64,000 nt of DNA from Dryococelus australis (Eukaryota > Arthropoda > Insecta > Phasmatodea > Phasmatidae): positions 123,923,838-123,987,837 of the forward strand of contig CM057000.1 of the NCBI GenBank assembly GCA_029891345.1, in the 5' to 3' direction. The notes under the pieces were generated by a model, which did no database searches, was not told where the DNA came from, and was given only the letters and a program-made list of their open reading frames with translations. Below, in pieces: positions 10,441 to 21,582 of this stretch. Each line of letters begins with the position of its first letter. The first letter of the stretch is position 1. A program made the translations under genes and the position numbers.

Positions 10441-11322
10441 TACTATTTTGCTAGTCAGTGCCGAGATGGTGGTCGGGTCCGGGGTGGGGACATGGCCACC
10501 ATTGATCGGGTGGCTTCGGGATATAGACAGACGGCCGCCGTTTTGATGGTCAATGACATGCGATGTTGCATTGGCCGACATGAGAGCGGGAACAGATTTA
10601 TGGAGGGGGTAGTGGTATGGTCGGAAGGCTTCGGGATAGGGACGCACAGCCGCCATTTTGCCGGTCAGTGGCATATGATGATGCATTGGACGACACGAGG
10701 GCGAAATGTTCGAGCAGGAAGTAGGAAGCTTCCAGAAATTTCCAAAATGACCGAACTGACCGCAAACATGGCCGCCTGCCGCCGCCGGTGGGAACAGACT
10801 TACAGAGTAAGTGAGTGAAGATATTTGGGCGACTCTTAACAGCGAGGTCTTGAGAGCAGGTGAGGGTGATTAAGGTAAGTATGGAGCAGTGTCGGAATGA
10901 AAGGGCAGGGAAACGGGAGATCCCCGAGAAAACCCGCCGACCAACGGCATTGTCTGGCTCGGTTACCACATTCGAAAATCTGGTGACCCGGCCGGGGATT
11001 GAACCTGGTTCGCCATTGTGGGAGGCGAGCAGGCTAACCGCTCTGCCACCGCTGCCCACAGACTTATGGAGGGCAGTGGTATGGTCGGAGGTGGCTTCGC
11101 GATGGGGACACATACAACCGCCACTTTGCTGGTCAGTTACATAGGATGATGCATTGTCCACCATTTTGTGCTGGTCAGTAAAGAACAGACTTATGGAGGG
11201 GGAAGTGGTATGGAATGATAGAGCAGGAATTAGGAAGCTTCCAGACGTTCTAAAAATGGTCGTCGTTGGTGTACTGGCCAACAATATGGCCGCCAAGCCA
11301 CCAGCCGCCCACGCCGCCACCA
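10441..11322. repeat. GC-richer degenerate repeat field interrupted by a SINE
   Basis: The phrase AACAGACTTATGGAGGGGG with AGTGGTATGG, and CCGCCATTTTGCTGGTCAGT, recur in variant form near 10480-10700 and 11060-11220. The SINE at 10803-11057 sits inside one AACAGACTTA phrase and duplicates it. The long overlapping open frames on both strands (for example minus 10598-11347) are by-products of GC-rich repeat sequence, not genes. Confidence 0.65.
10803..11057 (-). mobile_element. tRNA-derived SINE (family 1), complete with target duplication
   Basis: Read on the minus strand, the head is GGTGGCAGAGCGGTTAGCCT (box A type) with GGTTCAATCCCCGG (box B type). It continues through GTTTTCTCGGGGATCTCCCG and CTCAAGACCTCGCTGTTAAG. 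The flanking direct repeat ACAGACTTA is at 10794-10802 and 11058-11066. Other copies lie at 19412-20190 (interrupted) and 26125-26305. RNA polymerase III transcription and LINE-assisted retroposition are inferred from class. Confidence 0.88.
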
Positions 11323-11632
11323 GCCGCCATCTTGCTAGGCAGTGCAACTTCCAAGATGGCCTACCGAATTGTCAGAGTATGACATTCTGTTCCAAGATGG
11401 TGGCTGCGACAGGCCGACAACATGGCCGCCCAACGCCGCCATCTTACTAACAGTGCGACTTTCAAAATGGCGGAACAGGTTGACAGTGCAAGAAGTTCTG
11501 GTCCAAGATGACGCTGGTCGACAATATGGCCACCCGCCCGCCCCCGGCCGTCATTTTACTAGACAGTGTGACTTCCAAGATGGCGTACCGGATAGAAGTT
11601 CTAGTCCAAGATGGCGGCTACGGCCTTGAGCA
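11323..11632. repeat. Tandem repeat, 112 bp, nearly three copies
   Basis: Units start at 11323, 11435 and 11547. Each starts GCCGCCATCTTGCTA or a variant, followed by CAGTGYGACTTCCAAGATGG, a GTCCAAGATGG phrase and CGACAAYATGGCC. The CCAAGATGGC cores resemble YY1/Pho-type sites. Open frames across this block are artefacts of the repeat. Confidence 0.85.
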
Positions 11633-13950
11633 TTTTTTGCGGAAATGTAATATTTTTTGCGAATTTTCGGTGATTTTTTTGCGTATATCCCTGTGACCCC
11701 AGCCTGCAGCCTGTTGCCACAAAATGCCCCTTTTTAAGTTACTTATGTGTATAATGAAAAATGAAAAAACTTCATTAGCTACGTATTTAAAAACCTTCTT
11801 AACAGATGGCACTACTTAGCCTTACTCGTTGCCAGCGTTTCTGAAAATACTGCAGTAATTTTTGTTCTTTGTAACGTACTTATGTCTATAAAGGTAATGA
11901 TAATTTTCAAAGTTCGTTTTTCAAAAGCTACTCAGTAAATCTTGGATGCTAGTTCTAACATCAACATCCTTCAGAAATCCTGATTGAGTACGAATTTTTC
12001 TGTAAAACCGTTGAAAATTCCGTGTTATTGTAAATTGACTAAACTTTGCTCTGCTCAGATTTAATTGAAAACAAGAAATTGTACATTAAGAAAAGCTTTG
12101 TCATCATACCGGGTAATTTAAGAAAATTTGATAGTAGCTACTTCATTGAAATAAGAAAATATGAGAAATATAGTGACTTTTTCCTTTAATGAACTCGACA
12201 TCCGGCTCTGAACAGAATATAGGTGTTTCTTTTATAAACTCGTGAATTAACTTGATAGTATTCATAACAACACAGAAAGCGTTGGACGTTGGAAAAAAAA
12301 CTCGCGTGCCTTGAAAAAAAATCACCGGAGAGATCAAAGACTCTGGGATTTCATAAGCCCACTCAAAGTCTCTTTGAATTACATCAAGTTGCATAATTCA
12401 TTAGGCGATGTGTGATATAGAGATGATATTTTTGGCCGCAAGGGATATACATATAGAATCACGAACCCTCTTAATATAAATATAAAGCTACGTATAAAGC
12501 GCTCCTGAAAATTAAGATGCTGTGAAGTCTGGTAGGTGTTGCCCAATATTTGTGATCACGAATGTTTTTAACTAATTCATTATTAGATAAGCTTTCCATT
12601 TTAGATGTTGCAAAAAACATGTTTTACAGATATACTGAATTTTTTTCTGTCAAACGCTCCGAGGATGAATAAATAACAAAAGTATCTCCAGTGTTATTCT
12701 TGGTATGTGTTTACGAATCCTGCATTGTTTTAAATGAAACCGTTCGTTTAAAATACACAGTTCATTTTAAAATGGAGCGTACACTAACGAGAACGTGCTG
12801 CGAGGAAAAATAATTCATGACCTGAGCTGTACACAGTAGGAATTAAGATTTACTGTTCATCCGCGCCGTCCAAATAACATTCAAATGTTTTGTGCCTGAA
12901 TCAAAACATCTAATTGTATGCTTCACTGGGATGGGATTACTGAACGATTCAGTTCAACGCCTCAAATTTTTAGCTTTATGCTCATCTTTCTAACGGGATG
13001 TTAAAAGTGTGCGAATATTTTTAATTTTTTCAACATTCATTTGGCCTATGAAACAAATGTTTCCAAAAAAGGCTTCTCGCATAACCAATCTATTTTTAAC
13101 ATTGCATCACAAGTATAAAATTGAGCGAATTTGAATTTACATGCCCATAATATTACAAGTAATGTTCTAGAAGACAAAGTTTCCTCCCTTAACTGCAGCT
13201 ATTATAACTTAAATGCTGGATAGCAAACCCAGAGATAAATATAGAAGATCTACATGTTTATCGTGCTTCCAGGAGAGGTCGACGTGGATACGGAGAGGCC
13301 AGCCGGTCAGAAGAATCTAAGAGATGAAAGACTAATTTGGAATGGAACAGAGGTGAAATGAAACAGGATATAAAACGGGGGAACATCGAGAAAATTCCTG
13401 TCAGTGTGTATACAACAGATTTTAATATACAGGTTTATTATCAACTCCAAATTAAAACGTTGCAAGGTATTTATGCCAAACGGAAAACTAAATGTGATAG
13501 AATTTGCCATGTATAGTGATTGTTAAGGTGTGTATACAATCCTAAAATAGTTTCTAATGCATGTACATGGCTGTATTACATATAAACCAATATAGACATT
13601 GGCGAATAACTAAATATCCTCCCACTGGGCATTTACCAAGGTGGCGGATAAGGGAAAATTCATCTGATTGGCCGTTAGTGGTAAAACAATATACCAGGTA
13701 CGAGCCGAAAATAGCTACAGGTAATTTGCAGAGAGCAGCTGTGTTCTAAAGGATAGAGGATAAAATTGTAGATCGAAAATCACCAGAAATTTCGGGATTG
13801 TGGTTGATCGTGCGTGTAATGCAGGAGAAATGCGTGTCTTGGCACATGGAATGCGAAACACTCTACTGTTCAGGAGATCAGGAGTTGCCGAAATTCTTGA
13901 TTAACTGAAATGTTACGGAATGGACGTGAGAATAGTTATGTATGTTACGG
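11633..13950. other. No gene recognised
   Basis: AT-rich sequence. The 83-codon minus frame at 12143-12394 and the 67-codon minus frame at 13307-13510 show no recognisable motif. No repeats or signals stand out. Confidence 0.5.
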
Positions 13951-14125
13951 GTAAGGGGTTGGGGGGGGGGGACCGTCGAAGCTGTTCATGCTGTCATTCT
14001 TGTCCCCCGGCGGCCATCTTTCCCTCAAAATTTCCTTTTTTCTCTTAAAACTACATTTTTTTTGTCAAAATTTCCCCTTTTTTTCCCCTCAAGATTTCCA
14101 ATTGTTTCCTCAAAAAAGCACTGAT
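13951..14125. repeat. G run followed by pyrimidine-rich imperfect repeat
   Basis: A run of 12 G with one break near 13959-13971 is followed by repeated CTCAAAATTTCC / GTCAAAATTTCCCC / CTCAAGATTTCC phrases at roughly 30-60 bp spacing (14018-14125). It has no coding meaning. Confidence 0.55.
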
Positions 14126-14229
14126 CTCCCCAGTTGCAAAAACGATCCCCCGAAAGGCACAATTTCGATCTATCAGAAGGATTTGGGGGATCGTTTACAA
14201 AGGCAGAGCAGTGGAGGCAATATTGGATT

Positions 14230-14970
14230 TTAGGCATAGCGTATGCCAAATCGATACACAGGGCTCAAGGTCCAGAGCCGGAGCCAACTGGTGGTCATGT
14301 TGTGACGACACCCAACCGTCATATTGGATCCCGGTACCTTGACCTTTGAACTTGACCCGAAAACCTTTGACCTTGAAAACCCCAGAAATCTCAAACATGT
14401 ATAACTAATCTTGTAAATGTTAAATATTTGTAAAAAATTTTAATGAAAATTATTCAAAAATTACAATTTTGAATGTTGGGCATAGAAGGGACTGGGAAAA
14501 GTAGCCGAGGCACCAACCGGTCACCATGTTATTACGTAACCCAACCAATTTTGACCTTGACCCATTAACCTTGAATGACCTTTGACTTTGGACCCAAAAA
14601 AATCCTCAAAAATCCCAACAAACTTTCTAAAAATTTATAAAGAATTCATAAAAAATGATATAAAACTATAAAAAAATTAATTAAAAATATTATTACAAAT
14701 TATTTTCTTTAAAATTTCACTTCCGGAGGTTCCCCACAGCACCACGTTCAGCAGACAAATAACTCCCCTCCAATTAATCGTATTGTATTAACATTCCCCT
14801 CCCCTATCCCCTCACCCTTGCTCATTCTGTCGAATGCACTCCAGCATTGTCAACACCTAGATGGCGCTGATGACTCCGACCAACATGTTAGATCTGGGTG
14901 ACCTTCACCATGATCTCACGTATGTCACCTTGAACCCATGTTCATAACCTTGGATAACATTGACCCCAAA
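14230..14970. repeat. Degenerate repeat with many TGACCTTG motifs
   Basis: Three passages share the order GGCATAG or ATGGCGCTG, then CCAAC(Y)GGTCA(Y)CATGTT, then ACCCAACC, then several TGACCTTGACC / CCTTTGACCTTG phrases, then an AT-rich tail. They begin near 14233, 14474 and 14860. I read these as old diverged copies of one repeat. TGACCTTG resembles an extended nuclear-receptor half-site. Confidence 0.6.
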
Positions 14971-14994
14971 AAGAAATTATAATTTTTTTTATAA

Positions 14995-15230
14995 AAAAAA
15001 AAACCACACACACACACTTAATAAAAATATTAAAGACTCGTTTTTTTCATAAATCATTTTCAGAACCGCAATTTGCTTCTCAATCCGCTCCGCAATCAGC
15101 AATTCAAACACCAATCCACACACCAATCCCCTTCAAACCACACACCAATCCACACCAATCCACACACTATTCCACACACCAATCAATACACTAATCCACA
15201 CAAATCAACCCACCAATCAACACATTTCTA
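14995..15230. repeat. CA microsatellite and CACACCAATC minisatellite
   Basis: A short CACACACACAC run near 15006 is followed by irregular repeats of CAATCCACACACCAATC between about 15095 and 15215. The 72-codon plus frame here (15073-15291) translates the repeat and is not a gene. Confidence 0.85.
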
Positions 15231-16145
15231 TATTTTAATAATTATACATAGATATATTTCTTTATTTACATACAGGATGGGGTTGAGGTAATTCCTTATG
15301 CAAAATCAAGTGACAAATATACACAACACTTTGCACCTAAACTAAATATTAAGAGCGAAATAAGTCCCCGAAAATGGAGATTTCAGGAAGTATTTTTGCG
15401 AAATATCGGAAACCAGGTGAAATGAAAGTACAAATCACAGAACATTATTTTATGTTATCGGGATATTCCACCTAAGAGTACATGCACGTTAAAAACCCTC
15501 CCCGTTACAAAAATAACAGGGGTGGCCACCTTTTTATTGCCGGCAATTTCGTTACCGTCAGGAATAATGAAATTTCTATGCCGGTATATTGAGCAGTATG
15601 ACCTACGAATAAAAAATTGTCGCCTTGTTGCAATTGTCCAGGACCCACCGTTTTCGTTTAAAACGCACACAAAGATTTCGCTAGATTCCACTGCAGCCAC
15701 ACAGCGCCTCGTACGTAGGCAATACGCCTAAATGAGCGTATGGTAAGCTGCTGTTCCCACAGTACACACAATGGCGGAGGACTTTTATTACGTATTGTAA
15801 ACAACAATTACTGTTCATTAAGAAGCCTACGATACGGCATCCGACAATGTATTCCAGGCAAAAGTCGTTGAGAAAATCCCTACATGAAGTATTGGTATTG
15901 CCTATGTGCCTGGAACAATATTGCTGTCACTGCTGTGTACTGTAAAGACTATTGTTTATGCGCCTGGACATGTATCGTTGCAGCCCGAAGCTTTATGTAT
16001 GTGCGTTTCGTACGAAAGCGGTGGTCCTAGACAGTTGTGACTAGAGGCCCTTTGTGTTACCTAGGTCATAGTGTTAAATAAACAAGCATCAAATGCGAAT
16101 GAGTCTTGAGTTTTTGTATAAACATCTGCCGTCATTAATAAATCA
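15231..16145. other. No gene recognised
   Basis: Small overlapping frames near 15455-15731 on both strands have no recognisable domain. GTTAAATAAACAAGC near 16073 includes an AATAAA signal, but no transcript can be argued from sequence. Confidence 0.45.
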
Positions 16146-16345
16146 GGAACCGAGCGAAGTGGGACATAAGTAACACGTTGGACTCGCATTTGGAAGGACA
16201 CGGGTTCGAATCCTGGTCAGGTCATCCGGAATTCTGTTTACCATGGTTTCCCGAAGTCACTCCAGGCAAACGCTGGGTCTAGTGGCTAAGTTGTGTGCTA
16301 CATAATGTAAGTGTCTCCACTGCTTGATTTCGAAACTACCCTCTA
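16146..16345 (+). mobile_element. tRNA-derived SINE (family 2, polyneopteran Talua-like)
   Basis: AACACGTTGGACTCGCATTT with GGAAGGACACGGGTTCGAATCC gives a tRNA-like body, with box B at 16203-16213. It is followed by ACCATGGTTTCCCGAAGTCACTCCAGGCAAACGCTGGG. That sequence resembles the conserved middle of SINEs known from termites and related insects (recalled from general knowledge, not searched). The box A region is shortened. It differs from SINE family 1. Confidence 0.75.
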
Positions 16346-16780
16346 GCCTAATTTTTACATTGTTTAAATATGTGAAATACAGTTATGTGATGATATGCAG
16401 TAACAACATTAAAAAAACAAGCTTATAAGCTGTGTACATTTGTATTTTGGCCTCTAATAGCCTACAGTTTGGAATGTTTTGCGGCTGGCTCTGTTATATT
16501 CTGAGGGTGAATTTTGACAGTTCTAGAAAAGTAGCACGGCCACAGTTTATTTTTCCCCCACATCTATTTTGCCAGTGAAGAAAAAAAATGTTTGTAAAGA
16601 AATTTTTGAGTACAATGCACACTTGTATTTTCCTCTTTCCTTGTCTTTCCTGTCGTGACAGGCACTGAAAGACTAACGTTATCTAACTTCCATCCAGTAA
16701 TTAATACAGGATATTATAGTTAGGTTGGCATCCCAAATTGTTTTATTTTTGTTATTACCAAGTTAAATTTGTTGGATTTC

Positions 16781-17107
16781 TGTTTATTTTATTTCGAGGG
16801 AAAAATGAAAAAGTGAGGCGTTAGGGCTTTAGTTTAACGTCTCTCGTGAGACGGCATTATTTTGATGTTCTTACTAATGTGTGGCATTTTGATTTGCACA
16901 TTGTTTTGATGGAGCAGTGGAAAATATTGCTCGTATGGAAATAACATTCAAATTATTTTAACTTCGAAGATTTTAACTTTAATGAAAAAAACAAAATGTT
17001 ACACATATACCCCGCTGTTTGTATTCCTACATATGCAGCAATACACATACACACACACGCTTTGACCGAAGCGAACCTTACACTTGTTTAATTTACCATA
17101 TAGACAA
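16781..17107. repeat. Dispersed repeat, shorter copy (copy B)
   Basis: Matches 270-372 and 868-1075 of this window with a clean junction near 16877, lacking about 495 bp present in copy A. A short AACATTCAAATTATTTTAAC insertion is specific to copy B. It has no coding capacity. Confidence 0.75.
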
Positions 17108-17691
17108 ATAAACAAATATTATACACTTACTATAAAAATATGGAAAGTGCAGCTTTTTCAGGCCACGCGGGTTTCAATAGTTATAGTAACGATTTACAAA
17201 TACATTTTTCGGTGGACACCAATGTTAGGAATATCAATATAATTGATTTAATATGTCTACATTTATTTGTTATTCAGACAGTTTTACGTGAAATCTATAA
17301 TTAACATCTGCTAACATTCTTCCTCTTAGCTTTGGGCAAATATTTTCTTTTTCACATACACAAATAGTTTGCTAAACACCTGGGCCTCGTCCGTAACACG
17401 TAAACATCTATAGCTCACAAAGGGGAAAAAATACTGTTCAACATGGTCACCAACCACAGCGCATGGTGTGTCGACCGGAACCCTGTGTTAGAGAGCTGCA
17501 GGCCATTAGACCCCCCAGCTTTCGCCTCATAACGAGCCTCGCCCAGGGTTCCGCCGCCTCTTCACCGGCCATCTCTACAGGAGGCCTCCGCGACTCCGTT
17601 CTACCAGCGAGGGGATCTGTGAAGGAAGACAACATATACAGTACACTCCCCCCTTAGTTCGTGAGCTCGGAGAATTTCTGTGTTTTGAAGA
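17108..17691. other. No gene recognised; GC-rich patch
   Basis: A GC-richer patch at about 17450-17640 has short open frames on both strands (62 and 64 codons). None is recognisable. The rest is AT-rich. Confidence 0.45.
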
Positions 17692-18115
17692 TATAGGCTA
17701 TTCACGGTAAAATGAGCACTTTTGAAATCCCTGCTTGAGATCTATTTGTATGCATGTTGTGTATTCTTCCGTGTTACGTACAATTAACACTGCCATAGAC
17801 CTCATCACTTTATTCATGTGTCGGTCAAGTGAAACGGTTAAATTATTAGAAAAGTAAACTTTTTTTAGTTTGCTAATTTTTACATTTTGATGCATTAAAA
17901 ATAACTTAAAACGAAAGGAATAATATAAGTTATAACAAATGGTACCTAACATTTTATATTCGACGTTAAGATATGGAACTACTTTCCCTCCATCGTTACC
18001 AACTTTACTGTGCGTATGCCACTCAGTGTGCCTGTTAAAATATATGTAGGTAGGGCTAGTGGCATTTTTCTAAAGTTGATTTCAAAAGTGCTCACTTTAT
18101 CGTGAACAGCCTTTA
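17692..18115. mobile_element. 0.42 kb TIR element, copy 2
   Basis: Starts TATAGGCTATTCACGGTAAA and ends, reverse complemented, TAAAGGCTGTTCACGATAAA. The interior matches copy 1 in the same orientation, including CTCATCACTTTATTCATGTG. It contains no transposase. One open frame (minus 17698-17952) lies wholly inside and is not conserved. Confidence 0.88.
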
Positions 18116-19398
18116 CACAAGAGCGTGTGGGTATGTTGTGTGATGTAATATCATCTGTTCCTCCCCCTCCCCCCCAAAAAAACTATTTTTCGCCACTATC
18201 GCAAGAGGATTGGAGCCCATCTGAGGTTCGAGTGGTCTACAGTCCAGTTTCACCTGTGACACCCTTCCCACCTGCTCCATCCCATACATTGAGGGTTTGC
18301 TTCTCGATGCATAGCCAACGAGAGATTAGCTTGATGCGCCTATTTATGCGCCGAGTGAATGGGGGCGCGTTGTTCTCAAACATAATAGGCAGTCTTAAAA
18401 ATATATTTTTTAAATGTAATTTGTTTTTTAATAATTATTATTTTATTTTATTTTTTTAATCTTTTATCAAATGTAATTTTTTTGGTACCTGTATTTTTTA
18501 ATGTAAACTGAATTTACTATACCAAATTTTAATATATAATTTCTTGAAAATTTCTTAAATACGACATACTCCCATGTTGCTTTGTACTTCAGCGGAAACA
18601 TTTCGTGTGAAACATATTTCTATAAAACAGTGCGTCAAGTGAAAAGAAAATTGTGTGTAATGTTATACGGAAGAAGCAGTTATTTAAATGTTTTTATCTG
18701 CAAAGTGTGTGTCATAGAGGTTCTCAGCGTATATATTTTCACATATTTAATAAAAAGGATATCGTCTTTATTGGGTGAGTCTTTATTTAATCAATTAATG
18801 GTGTTTTTCTTTTAATTAGATAAGATATTACACGTAATATTTTTTCGCATACATGTATTGATTGACATACATTGCTCATGATAAAATATAATTATGATTT
18901 ACAGTTACATTTTAAATCGGCAAGTTCCCTTTTTTACAACATGATTGAATATTTACAACAGGAATACCCTTACTAAAATAACTGCGATCAATAGTTACAT
19001 ATACGATCAGCAAGTTCTAACAACATGATTGAGTATTTACAACACGAATACTTGTGTATATATTGGATGCATATATATTTTTTTATTTGCTTCCGATATA
19101 CGAAGGGCTATCATATGTAAACTCATGCAAAGCTTCACTTTTGCATTGAGAACAATACATTGGTTTTGAATAAGTTTGTAGTTTACAAGAATACTGTTTT
19201 ACTAATGCATAAAAGTTGCTGTATGCATAATGCCTCCTAATGTTAAGTTCGTGCGTATTAGTTAATGATTTCCCAGTTCTCTTTTGTGACTTACCTAAAA
19301 CATGTATTGGGTAATCTGCAATAATTGCTTCGTTTATAAAATGGAATCAGTCTTCATATGCTATGAGGTCAGAATCCCATTTTAGGTCATGCACTTCG
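18116..19398. other. No gene recognised
   Basis: A 110-codon plus frame (18127-18459) starts in a pyrimidine tract and shows no domain. Similar AACATGATTGARTATTTACAACA phrases appear near 18940 and 19021, a minor local duplication. The rest is AT-rich. Confidence 0.45.
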
Positions 19399-19411
19399 TA
19401 TGGCTGTAAGT

Positions 19412-20190
19412 AAGTGAAGAGATTTGGGCGGCTCTTAACAGCGAGGTCTTGAGAGCCGATGAGGGTGATTGAAGTGAATATGAGTAGAGGACTATTGCAG
19501 ATCTCGGCACAACTCAATAATTTAACTAAAATTCAACCAATTTCGAAGCTAAATTAAAACAAATTTCTAATTTCCCGTAAAATTTTTCGAAGCGCAACTC
19601 AAAATCAATCATATTTAAGGTCAAAATCAAAATTAATTTTCAACTTGTGGTCACTCTTTGTGTGTGGTTCTTTAAAGACTAATTTTCAAGTTAAATCATC
19701 ATATTTTTGATGAAATTCCAATAATTTTCACATTTTTCTTGTGATATTATTTTTGACTAATTGATTTGGCTTTTAAATTCAAAGTAAATATTTGCCTTTT
19801 TGATATAAATTTAGCCTCATTCACTCTGAAAATGGACCACTGATCAAAGAGTGAACAAAGTATGCTTTTTTTTTTAAAGTGCACTTATTTGAGAACGCAA
19901 ATTTGGGTCAAATTATCTTGATTTTGGGGGTTAAATTGAAGAGATGAATCATATTTTCAGAAGATATGAGGAAAATTATGCTTGGAAGTGAGAAATTTAC
20001 GTGAATTTTAGTTAAATTATTGCGCTGCGCCAAGATCTTCAATAATCTTCTACTAATATGGAGCGGCGCTGGAATGAAGGGGCACGGGGAATGGAAGAAC
20101 CCCAAGAAAAACCCTCCGACTAACGGCATCGTGCGGCGCGATACCCACTTGCAAAAATCCGGTGACCCGGCCGGGGATCGAACCCGGTTA
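19412..20190 (-). mobile_element. tRNA-derived SINE (family 1), split by a nested element
   Basis: The SINE tail lies at 19412-19482 and the head at 20055-20190 (GGTTCGATCCCCGG box B on the minus strand). The whole is flanked by a perfect 13-bp direct repeat, TATGGCTGTAAGT, at 19399-19411 and 20191-20203. Unlike the copy at 10803, the tRNA-like box A end is missing, so it is 5'-truncated. The 572-bp insertion (19483-20054) postdates it. Confidence 0.9.
19483..20054. mobile_element. 572-bp TIR element nested in the SINE (6-bp target duplication)
   Basis: The left end AGTAGAGGACTATTGCAGAT and the reverse-complemented right end AGTAGAAGATTATTGAAGAT continue as an inverted repeat for about 52 bp, to ..AATAATTTAACTAAAATTCA. 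AATATG is duplicated at 19477-19482 and 20055-20060. Other copies of the SINE (TAAGTATGGAGCAG) show the uninterrupted target. It has no coding capacity. A 6-bp duplication with 5'-AG termini is the Polinton pattern. Other 6-bp superfamilies remain possible. Confidence 0.85.
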
Positions 20191-20349
20191 TATGGCTGTA
20201 AGTGATACAAGCTTTGTAACTCTGGAGATAAGTTACACCATATGTAAGGTGATTTAAATTTCAAAACTTTTGTAGAATTATTGTCGCTGGAGTAAGATAT
20301 TTAAACTCCTTTTACAATTTATGATTGTGATACATCGTAGGGATTGTCA

Positions 20350-20640
20350 AAGCCTTGCACACAGCAAAACATTTTAAAAATAATGCTTTGAGTTATTACA
20401 CAAAGAATTGCTAATACTTATAGTTTTTGCACACAGCAATACAACTTACAGTCTTTATATAAAGAGTTTTTTCACTTACATAATTTGATTAAATAATAAT
20501 AAGTATTTGCATGAAAAAATTTCCACATGTAGTATTTTGCACACAGCAATAATACTTACAGTCTTTACACAAACATTATATTTTGTCACATACATTTTTG
20601 AATAATACTGACAGTGTTTGCAGATACAAAAATTACTTAC
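20350..20640. repeat. Degenerate repeat of TTTGCACACAGCAAT
   Basis: TTGCACACAGCAA occurs near 20355, 20426 and 20537, each followed by ACTTACAGTCTTTA or a variant with ACACAAA. The last two are about 110 bp apart. The repeat is too diverged to define a clean unit. Confidence 0.6.
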
Positions 20641-21582
20641 ACCTTTTTGTGGGATGAATTATATCTTGCATTTTACACAGAATGCAATCTCTTCTTGCGT
20701 GTTGATGGTGCGCGAAAATATTGTGGGTCATTGTCGGTACTCCTTGCAGGCAGTTCTCACACCACAAATAAGTTATAATGTAAGCAGTGATTTAGTTTTC
20801 CCGTATGCCAATATTGCGCAGTACATTCGAGACCACTTCACGTCACAGTTTTGTCAGCAGTGGGTGTGGTTCGTCGTACCTTGAAAAATTGGAAAGCATA
20901 GGTTGAATGGAAGTCTGATGACGCAACTCTCAGCAGCGAAGGGCGAGCCATAACAGGCAATACGCTCCCACTGAGTCGGGTAAGTCTTGCATAGCCGTGA
21001 ACTTGAAAAATTCCCCTTGACTTGCAGGATGGTGCACAGTCTTGTTACTTTCTTCTGCAATTCTGCCCGTTGGCTCACCACTAACTGCTATACTTCCAGA
21101 CTATTAAAAAAAACTGAATTACATGGGATTTTCATTACTCATTAACATCACTGGTATACTTTCAATAATATGGCTTGCATCACTCGTTAATGTTACTGAT
21201 ATTTTTTCAATAACGCAGGATGCGTCACGCGAACAGAAGCTGACTGGTTTTAGAAATATACTAGGAATTTTTAAAATATATTTCCGCCATATATATTATC
21301 GCGATCCAATATGGTGGTTACCCCTTTGGATTTTCCTTACAGTTAACCGTCCACGACCCCTAGCGCTCCATGCAGCAGCGTAGTGAGATGCGCTCAGCCC
21401 GTCACCAGGAGTGGCCAAGAGTCGCGATTTCTCGGAGGTGTGCGCCTGCCCGAGGCTAGTGGCAGTGGGGCCGCATTCCAGTATGGCGGTGGTATAAGTT
21501 AAACATATTAACAAATCACAGTTCAGTCGGAAGTGGGCAGCGCTCGGGGATGGATGTGTACTTAGTGTTGGTACATGTAATC
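20641..21582. other. No gene recognised
   Basis: Short open frames only. A GC-richer stretch at 21340-21500 (minus 72-codon frame at 21296-21514) lacks recognisable motifs. AATATGGTGGTTACCC and CAGTATGGCGGTGG resemble the ATGGCGG phrases of the 11.4 kb repeats. Confidence 0.45.

Noticed and set aside
10598-11347. 249-codon minus-strand open frame
   Set aside because: It runs through the SINE and the GC-rich tandem repeats on both sides. The translation changes character at the SINE borders, so it is not a gene.
11154-11696. Overlapping plus-strand frames with repeated 'QDGV/PPAP' text
   Set aside because: The text is the translation of the 112-bp repeat in different registers.
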